From CAYLYU01 sp964501925 (lineage in GTDB: Bacteria > Pseudomonadota > Zetaproteobacteria > Mariprofundales > Mariprofundaceae): 64,000 nucleotides of DNA. The position numbers and the translations under genes were made by a program. How positions within the stretch are numbered: the stretch's first letter is position 1; the number at the start of each line of letters is the position of its first letter. Below, in pieces: positions 19,801 to 27,510 of this stretch. The stretch covers positions 3,621 through 67,620 of the forward strand of contig CAZCTM010000008.1 of NCBI GenBank assembly GCA_964501925.1, given 5' to 3'. The notes under the pieces were generated by a model that ran no database searches, was not told where the DNA came from, and was given only the letters and a program-made list of their open reading frames with translations.

Positions 19801-19964
19801 TCTCTCAGATCGAGATTGTTGCGTAAAAGATTCTGGATTTCGGGCCGGAACTCATTCAGATCGGGGCCATACCAATACAGCCAGGCAACTGTCGCCACAA
19901 GAAAAAAACACAAAAGCAGCAACACGCGCCTCACCGAGGCGCCAAACGCTAGCAATTGCCGCAT
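16899..19964 (-). CDS. YhdP-like AsmA-superfamily inter-membrane phospholipid transport protein
   Basis: 1021 residues. One N-terminal transmembrane helix (about 13-32) is followed by a long, beta-rich, glycine/tryptophan-rich periplasmic region with DUF3971 character in the middle and an AsmA-like C-terminal segment (about 840-970). YhdP, TamB and YdbH of E. coli form bridge-like lipid conduits between the membranes. This is shorter than E. coli YhdP (about 1266) but of the same type. An AGGA Shine-Dalgarno precedes the ATG. It directly follows mlaFEDC in the same transcription unit, which supports a role in outer-membrane lipid supply. The family assignment is from overall architecture, not a short motif. 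Confidence 0.75.
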   Translation of the reverse strand: MRQLLAFGASVRRVLLLLCFFLVATVAWLYWYGPDLNEFRPEIQNLLRNNLDLRELSFGRLSWSWTGHVWVKAEDLSLTTNDESLHVEKADLAVRVSLLQLLLGDIEVKSVRVLHPEIKIRIPEQWETGTPSLPMFVSLEDANINWRYGEESGGIRHLDLDFDVKDGEFVARSPGIHLRLLLAENRFPRLLELKWQNLDWLPMKFRKPFRGGLSGEARVVKSGDNLWNVEIEVHGRGKTMFVDQAGDSLLPISSMRALADVDWPVSDSSPKEIRFRELAWKSGRSHLRLWGEWKDEKLRLHMKDGVLSMPVMWPWLKGLGDEKWHAWLAEMHEGMASNMQGELVVNWPALWGLPEVAGLDEIAFVLRASVASADIALVPGEGRLTDVHALVQLNQDGLKASVSRAFLPHGVGQIAGDLLIRDWKNIVLDMKGRGQIDVIALRDWLGMEEAVPDLKFLQAPASGEFALEWVPEESEPRKGAVSMKPDPAWEITLASRDVQLTDGTINWDSEKGVRIEGMQTATEGIKGTVDLEAVPVGSHGWSLRRMDAGARAELNSIVQKYRLPIVAPQGEVEIGLRFDDGRWNGAIDFQFASWRHWLGSIKSKGDPFSVSFDGIELEDGFQLTSLASKGNIMRLSGHGEYTPTKRFLMLEKLETPAIDARLNLTMVDDGSLELSIDGKYLTQGFLPESTPRMRDLGGRKILIRLFLDQLNWGGAKLTGVQAKISLPGEGVEHLRAENLVISGLTFADIDAQFHRSRPNEIDIYQLSASLWQQKFLISAKVSLHQNGHLGWKGFMQLQGDDFSRLLTEMKWSDRFQGGKFRALFLGSGEMAPDQPWWSGMKGRARLRVDDGRILEGGTLTRVLAAASLADLPKLLLAQRKDLIGPGIHYKRLQIEADLAGRQAKLRKAAFRASAFDLAGHGSMDLEAQTVDLLLVIRPFQNIDAIIGKIPLLRDVIGGSSRSVMRKVYHVHGPLSDAKVDKLDPKEAGLDSPGLLETLLSLPSNWFGKEQDEMPHPEQHQR

Positions 19965-20003
19965 ATTTCCTGATCCCTGGGCTCTAACCGCCCTATATTG
20001 GTT

Positions 20004-20606
20004 TTACCCGTCTTCCTTTTTCATGTTTTCAATCTTGGCCTCAAGTTGTCGTATAAGACCCTCGTATCCTTTCTTCTTGTAGATCGTCCTGAAATCCGTT
20101 CTGAAGGTTGAAACCAGGCTGAGACCCTCGATGCGTATGTCGTAGACTCGCCACTGGCCGCCCTTCAGTTTCAGGGAGTACTGGACAGGAATGGATCTGT
20201 TCTCATCGATAATCATGGTGTCTACACGGGCCCGCTTACCGTCGACTCGAACATCCCCGTATTCCACGATCTGGCCCTTGTAGCTGGCAAGGCGATTCCC
20301 ATATGAGCGTTCCAGCAGTTCACGAAACACATCGACAAAATGCTCTTTCTGCCTGGAATCGATCTTTTTCCAACTGCGTCCAAGGCTTCGTTTGCTCATC
20401 TCGACAAAATCAAAATATTTTTCCACTGCTTCTCGGATCGCCTGCCTGTCTTCAGACCGCAGCCGACCCTGATCAGGCCGGGCCTTCAAGACCTGAAGCA
20501 CGCCGTCTACGGCAGCCTGAACCACAGCCTTGGGATCGGAATGGGCTTCAGCATGAACGGAAAGCGACATCAGTGCCGCCAGCACTATCCCAAGGAAAAT
20601 CTTCAT
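20004..20606 (-). CDS. mlaC: MlaC-like periplasmic phospholipid-binding protein
   Basis: 200 residues with a signal peptide (about 1-20, cleavage after VHAEA or similar). The MlaC/Ttg2 domain fills the rest: IREAVEKYFDFVEMSKRSLGRSW, the YDIRIEGLSLVSTFRTDF segment and a charged tail. It ferries phospholipids between MlaA and MlaFED. I start at ATG 20606, six nt after AGGAGGTG; an in-frame GTG lies within that site. A 27-aa ORF separates it from mlaD. Confidence 0.93.
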   Translation of the reverse strand: MKIFLGIVLAALMSLSVHAEAHSDPKAVVQAAVDGVLQVLKARPDQGRLRSEDRQAIREAVEKYFDFVEMSKRSLGRSWKKIDSRQKEHFVDVFRELLERSYGNRLASYKGQIVEYGDVRVDGKRARVDTMIIDENRSIPVQYSLKLKGGQWRVYDIRIEGLSLVSTFRTDFRTIYKKKGYEGLIRQLEAKIENMKKEDG

Positions 20607-20618
20607 GACATTCACCTC

Positions 20619-20702
20619 CTATCCGTCGTAGGTATCAAGGATGATACGCCACAAGCCATGAGAAATCATGGCCATTAATTCTTCCGGTACAGCGATGTCC
20701 AT
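20619..20702 (-). CDS. 27-aa micro-ORF coupled between mlaD and mlaC
   Basis: The mlaD stop overlaps this ATG (TGATG). The frame runs 27 residues (begins MDIAVPEELMAM, ends DTYDG) and its TAG is immediately followed by the mlaC ribosome site. Both junctions look like an operon gene rather than a spacer. It has no transmembrane segment and no recognised family. It could encode a small partner, or act only to couple translation of mlaC to mlaD. Confidence 0.4.
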   Translation of the reverse strand: MDIAVPEELMAMISHGLWRIILDTYDG

Positions 20703-21160
20703 CACTTAGGCGCCTCACTCCCGGAATAAATGAACTTTGCGATCAGATCCTCAATATTAAGAACGGATTCCGTCTCTTCAATTATCTCACCCGCCTTGAG
20801 AAACTCATCATCGGCACCCTGCGAAATCCGGACATAACGGTCCCCGATAATCCCTTTCGTCCTCACAGAGGCAATGGCGTCCCGGGTTATTTTCACTCCC
20901 TCATTAATGTGGATATCCAGCAATGCCTCATCGTCATTCACCAGCTTTACCCTCTCGACGCGACCCACGGAGACACCGGCAATCATGACATCTGCACCTT
21001 CGCGGATCCCCCCGACATCATCAAAGCGAGCCTGAATCGAATAGCCGGTTTGGCCCAGGCCACCGACCTCTCCCAACTTGAGGGCCAAATATGTCATACC
21101 GATGATGCCGATAAAGACAAAGACACCAACACTGATTTCTATCCCTCTGTACGATGCCAT
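20702..21160 (-). CDS. mlaD: MlaD-like MCE-domain protein
   Basis: 152 residues. An N-terminal transmembrane helix (about 9-28) anchors one MCE domain (about 36-115, FDDVGGIREGADVMIAGVSVG, RTKGIIGDRYVRIS). Hexamers of this domain form the periplasmic lipid pore of MlaFED. The chosen ATG (MASYRG) is 6 nt from AGGAGC; the in-frame TTG upstream is not favoured. The C terminus (SVLNIEDLIAKFIY) matches the hydrophobic pore-forming helix. Confidence 0.94.
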   Translation of the reverse strand: MASYRGIEISVGVFVFIGIIGMTYLALKLGEVGGLGQTGYSIQARFDDVGGIREGADVMIAGVSVGRVERVKLVNDDEALLDIHINEGVKITRDAIASVRTKGIIGDRYVRISQGADDEFLKAGEIIEETESVLNIEDLIAKFIYSGSEAPK

Positions 21161-21170
21161 GGGCAAGCTC

Positions 21171-21950
21171 CTATAGGAAAAAAGATGTTAAGACGTAGTC
21201 CAGCGCCAGGATACCAACCGATGAGGCAACCACTGCCTGGGTTGTGGCCTGTCCCACACCTTCGGTTGACGGCTTGGCGCGGTAACCGATATAGGTGCAT
21301 ATCACACCAACCAGAAATCCAAACCCGATCGCCTTTACCCAACCGGCGTTCAGGTCATGCATGGTGACCTTGGCCTCCATTTCAGCCACAAACGCACCCG
21401 AATTCACGCCAAGGAGGTCAACACCGATGATGTATCCCGCAGCGATACCAACAAGGTCGAATATGGCTACCAGGAGGGGCAGGGAGAGCGTCGTGGCAAC
21501 AATGCGCGGCATGATGATGCGGGCACGTGGATCCACCGCCATCATCTCCAGGGCATCCACCTGTTCCGTTACCCGCATGATGCCAATCTCCGCAGTAATG
21601 GCCGATCCGGCCCGACCCGTAAGCATCAGCGCTGCCAGAACCGGTCCCAGTTCACGAATGATGGACAGGGCAACCGCGGAACCAAGAAGTGTTTCCGAGC
21701 CAAACTTGGCAAGGGTGTAATATCCCTGCAGGCCCAGAACCATGCCCGTAAATGCGCCGGTAATGATAATGATGACCAGTGAACCCACACCGACCATATG
21801 CATCTGAATGACCAGATGCCTGCCCTGCCATGGCGGCAGGAAAAGCATACGAAGAGATGCGGCACTCAGACTGGCGGCATCTCCCAGCTTCTGGAGCATA
21901 TGCAGAAAACGGCTGCCCAGGCGGCCAAACATGTTTGCCAAGAGGTCCAA
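21171..21950 (-). CDS. mlaE: MlaE-like phospholipid ABC transporter permease
   Basis: 259 residues with about five hydrophobic segments. Family motifs: GLQGYYTLAKFG, RELGPVLAALMLTGRAGSAI and the EQVDALEMMAVDP coupling region. The first codon is TTG, just after the mlaF stop; a later ATG (MFGRLG, 21932) is the alternative. It is the permease of the MlaFEDB lipid transporter. Confidence 0.95.
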   Translation of the reverse strand: MDLLANMFGRLGSRFLHMLQKLGDAASLSAASLRMLFLPPWQGRHLVIQMHMVGVGSLVIIIITGAFTGMVLGLQGYYTLAKFGSETLLGSAVALSIIRELGPVLAALMLTGRAGSAITAEIGIMRVTEQVDALEMMAVDPRARIIMPRIVATTLSLPLLVAIFDLVGIAAGYIIGVDLLGVNSGAFVAEMEAKVTMHDLNAGWVKAIGFGFLVGVICTYIGYRAKPSTEGVGQATTQAVVASSVGILALDYVLTSFFL

Positions 21951-21953
21951 GAC

Positions 21954-22757
21954 CTACAACCTCACTGTCCCCGGGCTGTGGAGCAGATCATCAAGATAGC
22001 TCTTGCTGCTCCGGGAAAAGGGGATGGGCCCATCCGGTCTGCCTTCGATAAACTGCCGGACACGCGGGTCATCGCTTCTTCGAATATCCTCAGACGTCCC
22101 CCTGGCAATGACCTTACCCTGCCAAAGCAGGATGACGTGATCGGCGATGGAGAGGCCGGCCTGCACATCATGGGTCACAACAATTGAGGTCATGTGAACC
22201 TTTCGGGTCAGCCGGTCGATCAATGAGGTGATCACCCCTGCGGATATGGGATCCAGACCGGAAGTCGGTTCATCAAAAAACACCACCTTCGGATCCATAG
22301 CAAGTGCCCTGGCCAGGGCCACTCGTTTGGCCATGCCTCCGGAAAGCTCCGATGGCATCAAGTGACCCAGACCCCTGAGCCCCACCTGTTCCAGCTTCAT
22401 GGTCACAATGGTCTGGATGACGGACTCATCCAGGTCCGTATGCTCATGCAGGGTAAAGGCAACATTGTCGTACACATTCAGTGAATTCAGAAGAGCGGAA
22501 TACTGAAACACCATTCCCATGCCCTGCCGAAGTTCATAAAGGCGTTTGCGACTTATCCTGGCAAGATCCTCGCCCTCGAACCAGATATGACCCGAACTCG
22601 GCCTGGCCAGCCCCGATATCAGCCTCAGCAACGTGGTCTTGCCAGAGCCCGAGCCCCCCAGAATCACCGTGACACCCTTTTCCTTTACCTGAAGGTCCAC
22701 GTGATCCAGGGCAAGCGCACCGTTGAAGCTCATGCTCACCTGCTCACAGCGTATCAC
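21954..22757 (-). CDS. mlaF: MlaF-like phospholipid ABC transporter ATPase
   Basis: 267 residues. Walker A GGSGSGKTT (about 35-43), Q-loop FQYSALLNSLNV, signature LSGGMAKR, Walker B VVFFDEP and switch His VTHDV are all present. GTG start at 22757; no strong ribosome site. It heads the mlaFEDC-yhdP-dnaQ-phosphatase unit. The STAS regulator MlaB and lipoprotein MlaA are not encoded here. Confidence 0.95.
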   Translation of the reverse strand: MIRCEQVSMSFNGALALDHVDLQVKEKGVTVILGGSGSGKTTLLRLISGLARPSSGHIWFEGEDLARISRKRLYELRQGMGMVFQYSALLNSLNVYDNVAFTLHEHTDLDESVIQTIVTMKLEQVGLRGLGHLMPSELSGGMAKRVALARALAMDPKVVFFDEPTSGLDPISAGVITSLIDRLTRKVHMTSIVVTHDVQAGLSIADHVILLWQGKVIARGTSEDIRRSDDPRVRQFIEGRPDGPIPFSRSSKSYLDDLLHSPGTVRL

Positions 22758-22873
22758 TGTTGTTCAGCACCCCTTATCTGATCGCCTTTCGATCGTTGAT
22801 TTGATGCAAAACTAACCACAGATCACCCGATTTGCACGTGTGTGAATCAACAAAATCCGGTTATGATGCACAA

Positions 22874-25636
22874 ATGCACGATCAGACCCTTCGATTCTGT
22901 TTGCAGCAAGCACCTCAGCACGAGGAATCCATCCGACGCCTGTTCAGACTCTCCCCCTTTTTTGCGGATCTGATGCGTGACGCGGATGAGGCCGAATGCC
23001 GGTCCGTATTTTCAGACGCCTCGTCAGTCCGCCTGCCTGACCCATCATCGGTATGGCGACCGACTCCTGAGTGTGAGGACATGGATGCATGCATGGCCGA
23101 ACTCAGACGCGTCAAACGTGAAGGAATGCGGCGCATTCTGTGGTGGGAGCTGGGGTTGCGATCGGACGTCCTAGTGTCAGCTGCCAGCCTGTCGTCTCTC
23201 GCCATCAACCTGCTCGAGGCTGCCCTCAGGATGGCTGAGAGACTGATGGAAGCCAAACACGGTCGCCTGGACGGGGGTAAATTCTGTGTCATCGGGCTGG
23301 GCAAGCTCGGAGGCATGGAGCTGAACCTGAATTCAGATGTGGACCTGCTCTTCCTGTGGCAGACCCGACCGGGGGGGTCGACGAGTACAAAATTACGGGA
23401 TGCCGGAGAATATTACCAGAGGCTAAGCCGCACGCTTTTGAGGCTGATGTCAGCATATACCGAACTGGGCCGTGCATGGATCACGGACATGCGTTTGCGC
23501 CCCGGCGGGGATGGAGGCCCTCTATGCCTGAGCCTGGATGCCACGCTTCAATATTATCAGAACTACGGGCAAACCTGGGAACGCGCCATGCTGATCAAGG
23601 CGAGACCCGTCGCAGGTGATCTGGACCTCGGCACGACGTTTATCAACGAGCTGACACCCTTCATTTACCGGCGTTACCTGGATTATACAACCATCCAGGC
23701 ACTGGCCGACATGAAGCGGCGGATCGACATTGAAGCCGGGGAAAAGGGGATAGGCAAGGGATATGACATCAAGCGCGGAAAAGGGGGGATCCGCGAAATC
23801 GAGTTTCTTATCCAGTCCTTGCAGCTTCTCTTCGGCGGGCGTCATCCAGAGCTGCGTGTTCGGGCAAGCATGTCAGCCCTGCAGGCCCTGCTCGGGGCGG
23901 GACTCATCACCCCATCCGAGGCTGAAGAACTGGAGGAGGCATATCGCCTCTGGCGGAGTATCGAGCACGCCCTGCAAGCACGTTGTGGTGAACAGACTCA
24001 CGTCTTGTTTGAGGGATTTGCACCCTATCTCAGCGAAGCACTTGGGCTGCCCGGAATTCAGGCGCTCATGCAGGAACGTGCAGAAACGGTTCAGAGGCAT
24101 TTTCGCTATCGCTTCCCTGAGCAGGACACCCCATCCGGCGAAAGGCTTTCATGGCTGGAAGCAGATGAGCCTGAATGGGACAGACGTCTGCTGACGGAGA
24201 CCCATGAGGACAGGCGAAGGATCAAACTGGCCCTGAAGGAGATTCGGAACGATGCCGATCGCGGGCTTCTGCCCGCACGAAGCCGCAATCAGATAAATGG
24301 CATCGTTGATCGGGCGATGCAAGCCTGGCAGGGGGATGCCAACCAGGTTCAGGCCCTGGAGGCGCTGGCAAGGCTTTTCAGACAGATCAGTGGCCGCGCC
24401 ACCTGGATTGATCTGCTTGCCACCCATGAGGGGGTGCTTTCCTGGATGCTGGATGCACTGGCTGCCAGCGCCTACATCAGGGATCACCTCGTCAAGGATC
24501 CAACATGGCTTGAGTGGCCGATCGAAGGTGAGCGGGGAAAGGAACGCATTGAACATATTGAAAGGCAGCTTGAAAAGGTGCGTGGCGCCGACCTGACGGA
24601 TGAGGAATGTCTGGCAGACATGGCCAGGCTGGTCGACCAGGCCCGAATCACCACAGCCATGGCCATTGCAGCCGGTGAGGCGGATCCCTTGAGCGTTGGC
24701 GACTGGCTTGCACGAACGGCGGATCAGGCGGTACGAACATGCCTGCAACTGAGCCTGAGACAGTTACGGTTGCCTTTTGACTTTCCTTTTGTTTGTCTGG
24801 CCATGGGAAAACACGGCAGTCGAGAGATGGGGCTGGTTTCGGACCTTGATCTGGTCTACCTCCTCGTGCACGAAGACCCGGCAAGCATGGAACAAGGGGA
24901 CAGGAGCCTGAGGGAATGGTCACAACGCCTTGGCAGGCGCATCATTCAGCACCTTACGGCTCATCCTCCTTTCGGAGCTGGCTATCAGCTCGACGTGCGC
25001 CTCAGACCCTCAGGACAAAGCGGCGTGCTGGTCACGACGCTGAATGCGTTCAGGGATTACCAGTTGCACCACGCACAAACCTGGGAACATCAGGCGCTTT
25101 GCAGGGCCAGGGCAGTCGCAGGACCCAAAGACGCCATAAGCATGACCGATCAGGTCGTCACAGAGATTCTTGATCAGCCCCGCGACGAAAAAAAACTGGC
25201 CAGGGATGTCATGGCCATGCGGCAAAAAATGCTAAGGCACCTGGCCAGCCATCGTAGGGATATCATCAACCTGAAACAGGACGAGGGAGGGCTTGTCGAT
25301 ATCGAGTTCCTGGCGCAATATGCGCGGCTGATATTCGGCGGCTCCGCCACGGGAACGGTGGCAGGTTTGCGTCAACTCCATCAACGTGCATCCCGAAAGT
25401 GGAGAGAATCGGCAACCGAGCTTGCCCAAACCTATCTGGACTATCGTCAGATGGAAAACATCCTCCGGGTGCAGTTGTGGCAATCGATCAGTGGCTTGCC
25501 TCGTGACGAGACAGCGCCAGAATGGGAAACCCTGCGTCGCCATGGACCGATCAAGTCTCCGCTGGAGCTGGAACAACGCATGAACTGGGTACATGAGCGG
25601 TTTTTGCTGCTCCTGAATGAAGATGAGGAGAACTAA
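22874..25636 (+). CDS. glnE: Bifunctional glutamine synthetase adenylyltransferase/deadenylase
   Basis: 920 residues. Two nucleotidyltransferase domains are present: the N-terminal deadenylase with NSDVDLLFLW at about 152 and the C-terminal adenylyltransferase with SDLDLVYLL at about 655. Each is followed by its helical GlnD/PII-linked region (KGGIREIEFLIQ; EGGLVDIEFLAQY). It covalently modulates glutamine synthetase according to nitrogen status. I start at ATG 22874: there is no Shine-Dalgarno, but TATGAT ends 7 nt upstream, suggesting a leaderless mRNA. A TTG 42 nt upstream is the alternative. ilvE begins one base after its stop codon. Confidence 0.95.
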   Translation: MHDQTLRFCLQQAPQHEESIRRLFRLSPFFADLMRDADEAECRSVFSDASSVRLPDPSSVWRPTPECEDMDACMAELRRVKREGMRRILWWELGLRSDVLVSAASLSSLAINLLEAALRMAERLMEAKHGRLDGGKFCVIGLGKLGGMELNLNSDVDLLFLWQTRPGGSTSTKLRDAGEYYQRLSRTLLRLMSAYTELGRAWITDMRLRPGGDGGPLCLSLDATLQYYQNYGQTWERAMLIKARPVAGDLDLGTTFINELTPFIYRRYLDYTTIQALADMKRRIDIEAGEKGIGKGYDIKRGKGGIREIEFLIQSLQLLFGGRHPELRVRASMSALQALLGAGLITPSEAEELEEAYRLWRSIEHALQARCGEQTHVLFEGFAPYLSEALGLPGIQALMQERAETVQRHFRYRFPEQDTPSGERLSWLEADEPEWDRRLLTETHEDRRRIKLALKEIRNDADRGLLPARSRNQINGIVDRAMQAWQGDANQVQALEALARLFRQISGRATWIDLLATHEGVLSWMLDALAASAYIRDHLVKDPTWLEWPIEGERGKERIEHIERQLEKVRGADLTDEECLADMARLVDQARITTAMAIAAGEADPLSVGDWLARTADQAVRTCLQLSLRQLRLPFDFPFVCLAMGKHGSREMGLVSDLDLVYLLVHEDPASMEQGDRSLREWSQRLGRRIIQHLTAHPPFGAGYQLDVRLRPSGQSGVLVTTLNAFRDYQLHHAQTWEHQALCRARAVAGPKDAISMTDQVVTEILDQPRDEKKLARDVMAMRQKMLRHLASHRRDIINLKQDEGGLVDIEFLAQYARLIFGGSATGTVAGLRQLHQRASRKWRESATELAQTYLDYRQMENILRVQLWQSISGLPRDETAPEWETLRRHGPIKSPLELEQRMNWVHERFLLLLNEDEEN

Positions 25637-26563
25637 ATGACCAATGACTTTTCAGACCGGGATGGTGTGATCTGGTTCGATGGCGAAATGATCCCCTGGC
25701 GCGAGGCCAAGGTGCACGTACTGACCCACACGCTCCATTATGGCATGGGTGTCTTTGAAGGTGTACGTGCTTACAAGGCGGATCAGGGCACGGCCATCTT
25801 CCGCCTCCAGGAGCATACCGATCGGTTCTTCAGGTCAGCACACATCATGAGCATGCCCATGCCCTTCGACAAGGACGAGCTGAATACCGCGCAGCTCGAT
25901 GCGGTGCGGGAAAACAAGCTGGATTCGGCTTACATCCGGCCGATGGCCTTTTACGGATCTGAAGGGATGGGACTGCGCGCAGACAACCTTAGAGTCCACG
26001 TGATTGTAGCCGCCTGGGAATGGGGGCCGTACCTGGGGGATTCGGCGTTGAAGAACGGGATCCGAATCCGCACCTCATCCTTCACCCGTCACCATGTGAA
26101 CATCACCATGTGCAAGGCAAAGGCCAACGGCCATTACATCAACTCGATGCTCGCGCTGAATGAGGCGCTTCGTGACGGCTACGATGAGGCGCTCCTTCTC
26201 GACGTGGAGGGCTTTGCAGCCGAAGGCAGTGGCGAAAACCTCTTCATTGTCCGAGATGGTGTGATCTACACACCCGATCTTACCAGCGCCCTGGACGGCA
26301 TTACCCGTGCAACCGTGATTCAGCTTGCCGAAGAGGAAGGTTTCAACGTCGTCGTCAAACGCATCACCCGGGATGAGGTCTACATCGCCGATGAGGCCTT
26401 TTTCACCGGCACCGCGGCCGAAGTCACACCGATCCATGCCATTGATGGCCGTCGGATAGGCGCTGGCGGTCGTGGTCCTGTAACCGAGATCCTTCAGCAA
26501 AAATATTTTGACGTGGTGCATGGCCGCAGTAACAGGCACACGGACTGGCTGACCTACATTTGA
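25637..26563 (+). CDS. ilvE: Branched-chain amino acid aminotransferase
   Basis: 308 residues, class IV aminotransferase. It performs the final transamination for Val, Leu and Ile with glutamate. HTLHYGMGVFEGVRAYK at the N terminus, the PLP lysine in CKAKANGHYINS, and EGSGENLFIV are diagnostic. GAGGAGAA precedes the ATG. Being directly behind glnE links it to glutamate/nitrogen control. ilvC is elsewhere in the window. Confidence 0.96.
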   Translation: MTNDFSDRDGVIWFDGEMIPWREAKVHVLTHTLHYGMGVFEGVRAYKADQGTAIFRLQEHTDRFFRSAHIMSMPMPFDKDELNTAQLDAVRENKLDSAYIRPMAFYGSEGMGLRADNLRVHVIVAAWEWGPYLGDSALKNGIRIRTSSFTRHHVNITMCKAKANGHYINSMLALNEALRDGYDEALLLDVEGFAAEGSGENLFIVRDGVIYTPDLTSALDGITRATVIQLAEEEGFNVVVKRITRDEVYIADEAFFTGTAAEVTPIHAIDGRRIGAGGRGPVTEILQQKYFDVVHGRSNRHTDWLTYI

Positions 26564-26581
26564 GAACCCGCCTGGCTCAAA

Positions 26582-26606
26582 CCCCTGCTGCATTCATGCG
26601 CAGGGG
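26582..26606. terminator. Hairpin between convergent ilvE and Dabb genes
   Basis: A 7-bp perfect stem (CCCCTGC at 26582-26588, GCAGGGG at 26600-26606) lies between convergent genes. Neither side has a clear T-tract, so it may act only as an mRNA 3' end or not at all. Confidence 0.3.
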
Positions 26607-26624
26607 CAACAAAACGAAGAAGGC

Positions 26625-27041
26625 CTACTCGGCAAAGTCGTAAACGACGATTTTTTTCACCAGCGGCCTGATGATTTCCTGTACAGCCTTCATGTGATCA
26701 GGATGAACAAGGTAGGCCTGCATCGCCTCCTCATCCCTGAAAGCGAGCAGGATACCCACATCAAAGCTGTCATCGACAATCGTTCTGCTGCTTGGAATGG
26801 AAGTGCCTGCCCTTACGCTGACCACGCCGGGAATGCTCGCAAACGACCTTGAAGCATCGATGATTTGCTGACGAGCCTGGGCTTTTCCAGGCTCCTTCAG
26901 CCAGCAGAGCACAAGATGATAAACCTTTGCCTCAGAAGCTCCCGGAGAAACGGGGTGGGCGCAGGCGCTCAAAACGATCATTGCTACAACCCATGCCTTC
27001 CACCTGGGATGAAACCGGCGATCAGCTTCTTTCGGAGACAT
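26625..27041 (-). CDS. Dabb-domain (stress-responsive A/B barrel) lipoprotein
   Basis: 138 residues. The N terminus has a basic region, a hydrophobic stretch and a lipobox LSAC (Cys at about residue 27), so it is likely lipid-anchored. The remaining ~100 residues match a ferredoxin-like Dabb barrel: VYHLVLCWLKEPG, IPGVVSVRAGTS, FDVGILLAFRDEEAMQAYLVHPDHMK. Cytosolic Dabb proteins are common; a lipoprotein version is less so. It starts 20 nt inside the mutT gene. Function unknown. Confidence 0.75.
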   Translation of the reverse strand: MSPKEADRRFHPRWKAWVVAMIVLSACAHPVSPGASEAKVYHLVLCWLKEPGKAQARQQIIDASRSFASIPGVVSVRAGTSIPSSRTIVDDSFDVGILLAFRDEEAMQAYLVHPDHMKAVQEIIRPLVKKIVVYDFAE

Positions 27042-27438
27042 GCTCGATCACCATCTGGTTCAGAACCTCGACATTGGCCTGAGGCATCGGGTAATCGCCA
27101 AGTTGATGGACGGGCACCCAGGCATGCTCCACACTGGATATCTTGGCCAGATCATGGCAGATGCATGAGAACAGGTAAAAATACAGCTGCCGGTCCGGAT
27201 AGCTGTACTCACATTCATCCAGAACCTCCCAATCCAGTCCGTCGATACCTGTCTCTTCAAGAAGCTCGCGCCTCGCAGCCTCAATCGGAGTCTCACCAGT
27301 CTGTATCCTGCCGCCTGGAAAGCTCCACAGTCCCGGACAATGCACATCATCGGCCCGGCGCAAAAGCAACACTTCATCATTGACGTTGAGGACGACTACA
27401 AGGGCAATATGCCGGCATGTTTCACCCTTTTTTTTCAT
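27022..27438 (-). CDS. mutT: MutT-like Nudix hydrolase
   Basis: 138 residues. The full Nudix box GGRIQTGETPIEAARRELLEETGI is present at about residues 44-66 (written here by its key residues: E51, R58-E59, E62-E63). It is expected to hydrolyse 8-oxo-dGTP and similar damaged nucleotides. The secA-argJ-mutT neighbourhood is the one where true MutT is commonly found in proteobacteria. The C-terminal half (WVPVHQLGDYPMPQANVEVL) also matches MutT. Confidence 0.8.
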   Translation of the reverse strand: MKKKGETCRHIALVVVLNVNDEVLLLRRADDVHCPGLWSFPGGRIQTGETPIEAARRELLEETGIDGLDWEVLDECEYSYPDRQLYFYLFSCICHDLAKISSVEHAWVPVHQLGDYPMPQANVEVLNQMVIEHVSERS

Positions 27439-27510
27439 GGGTGACGTGACATCCCGAGCAGACTGGAAAAGGCCCTCATGCCTGGCAAGGCACCGGAATT
27501 CCCTTTTTTG

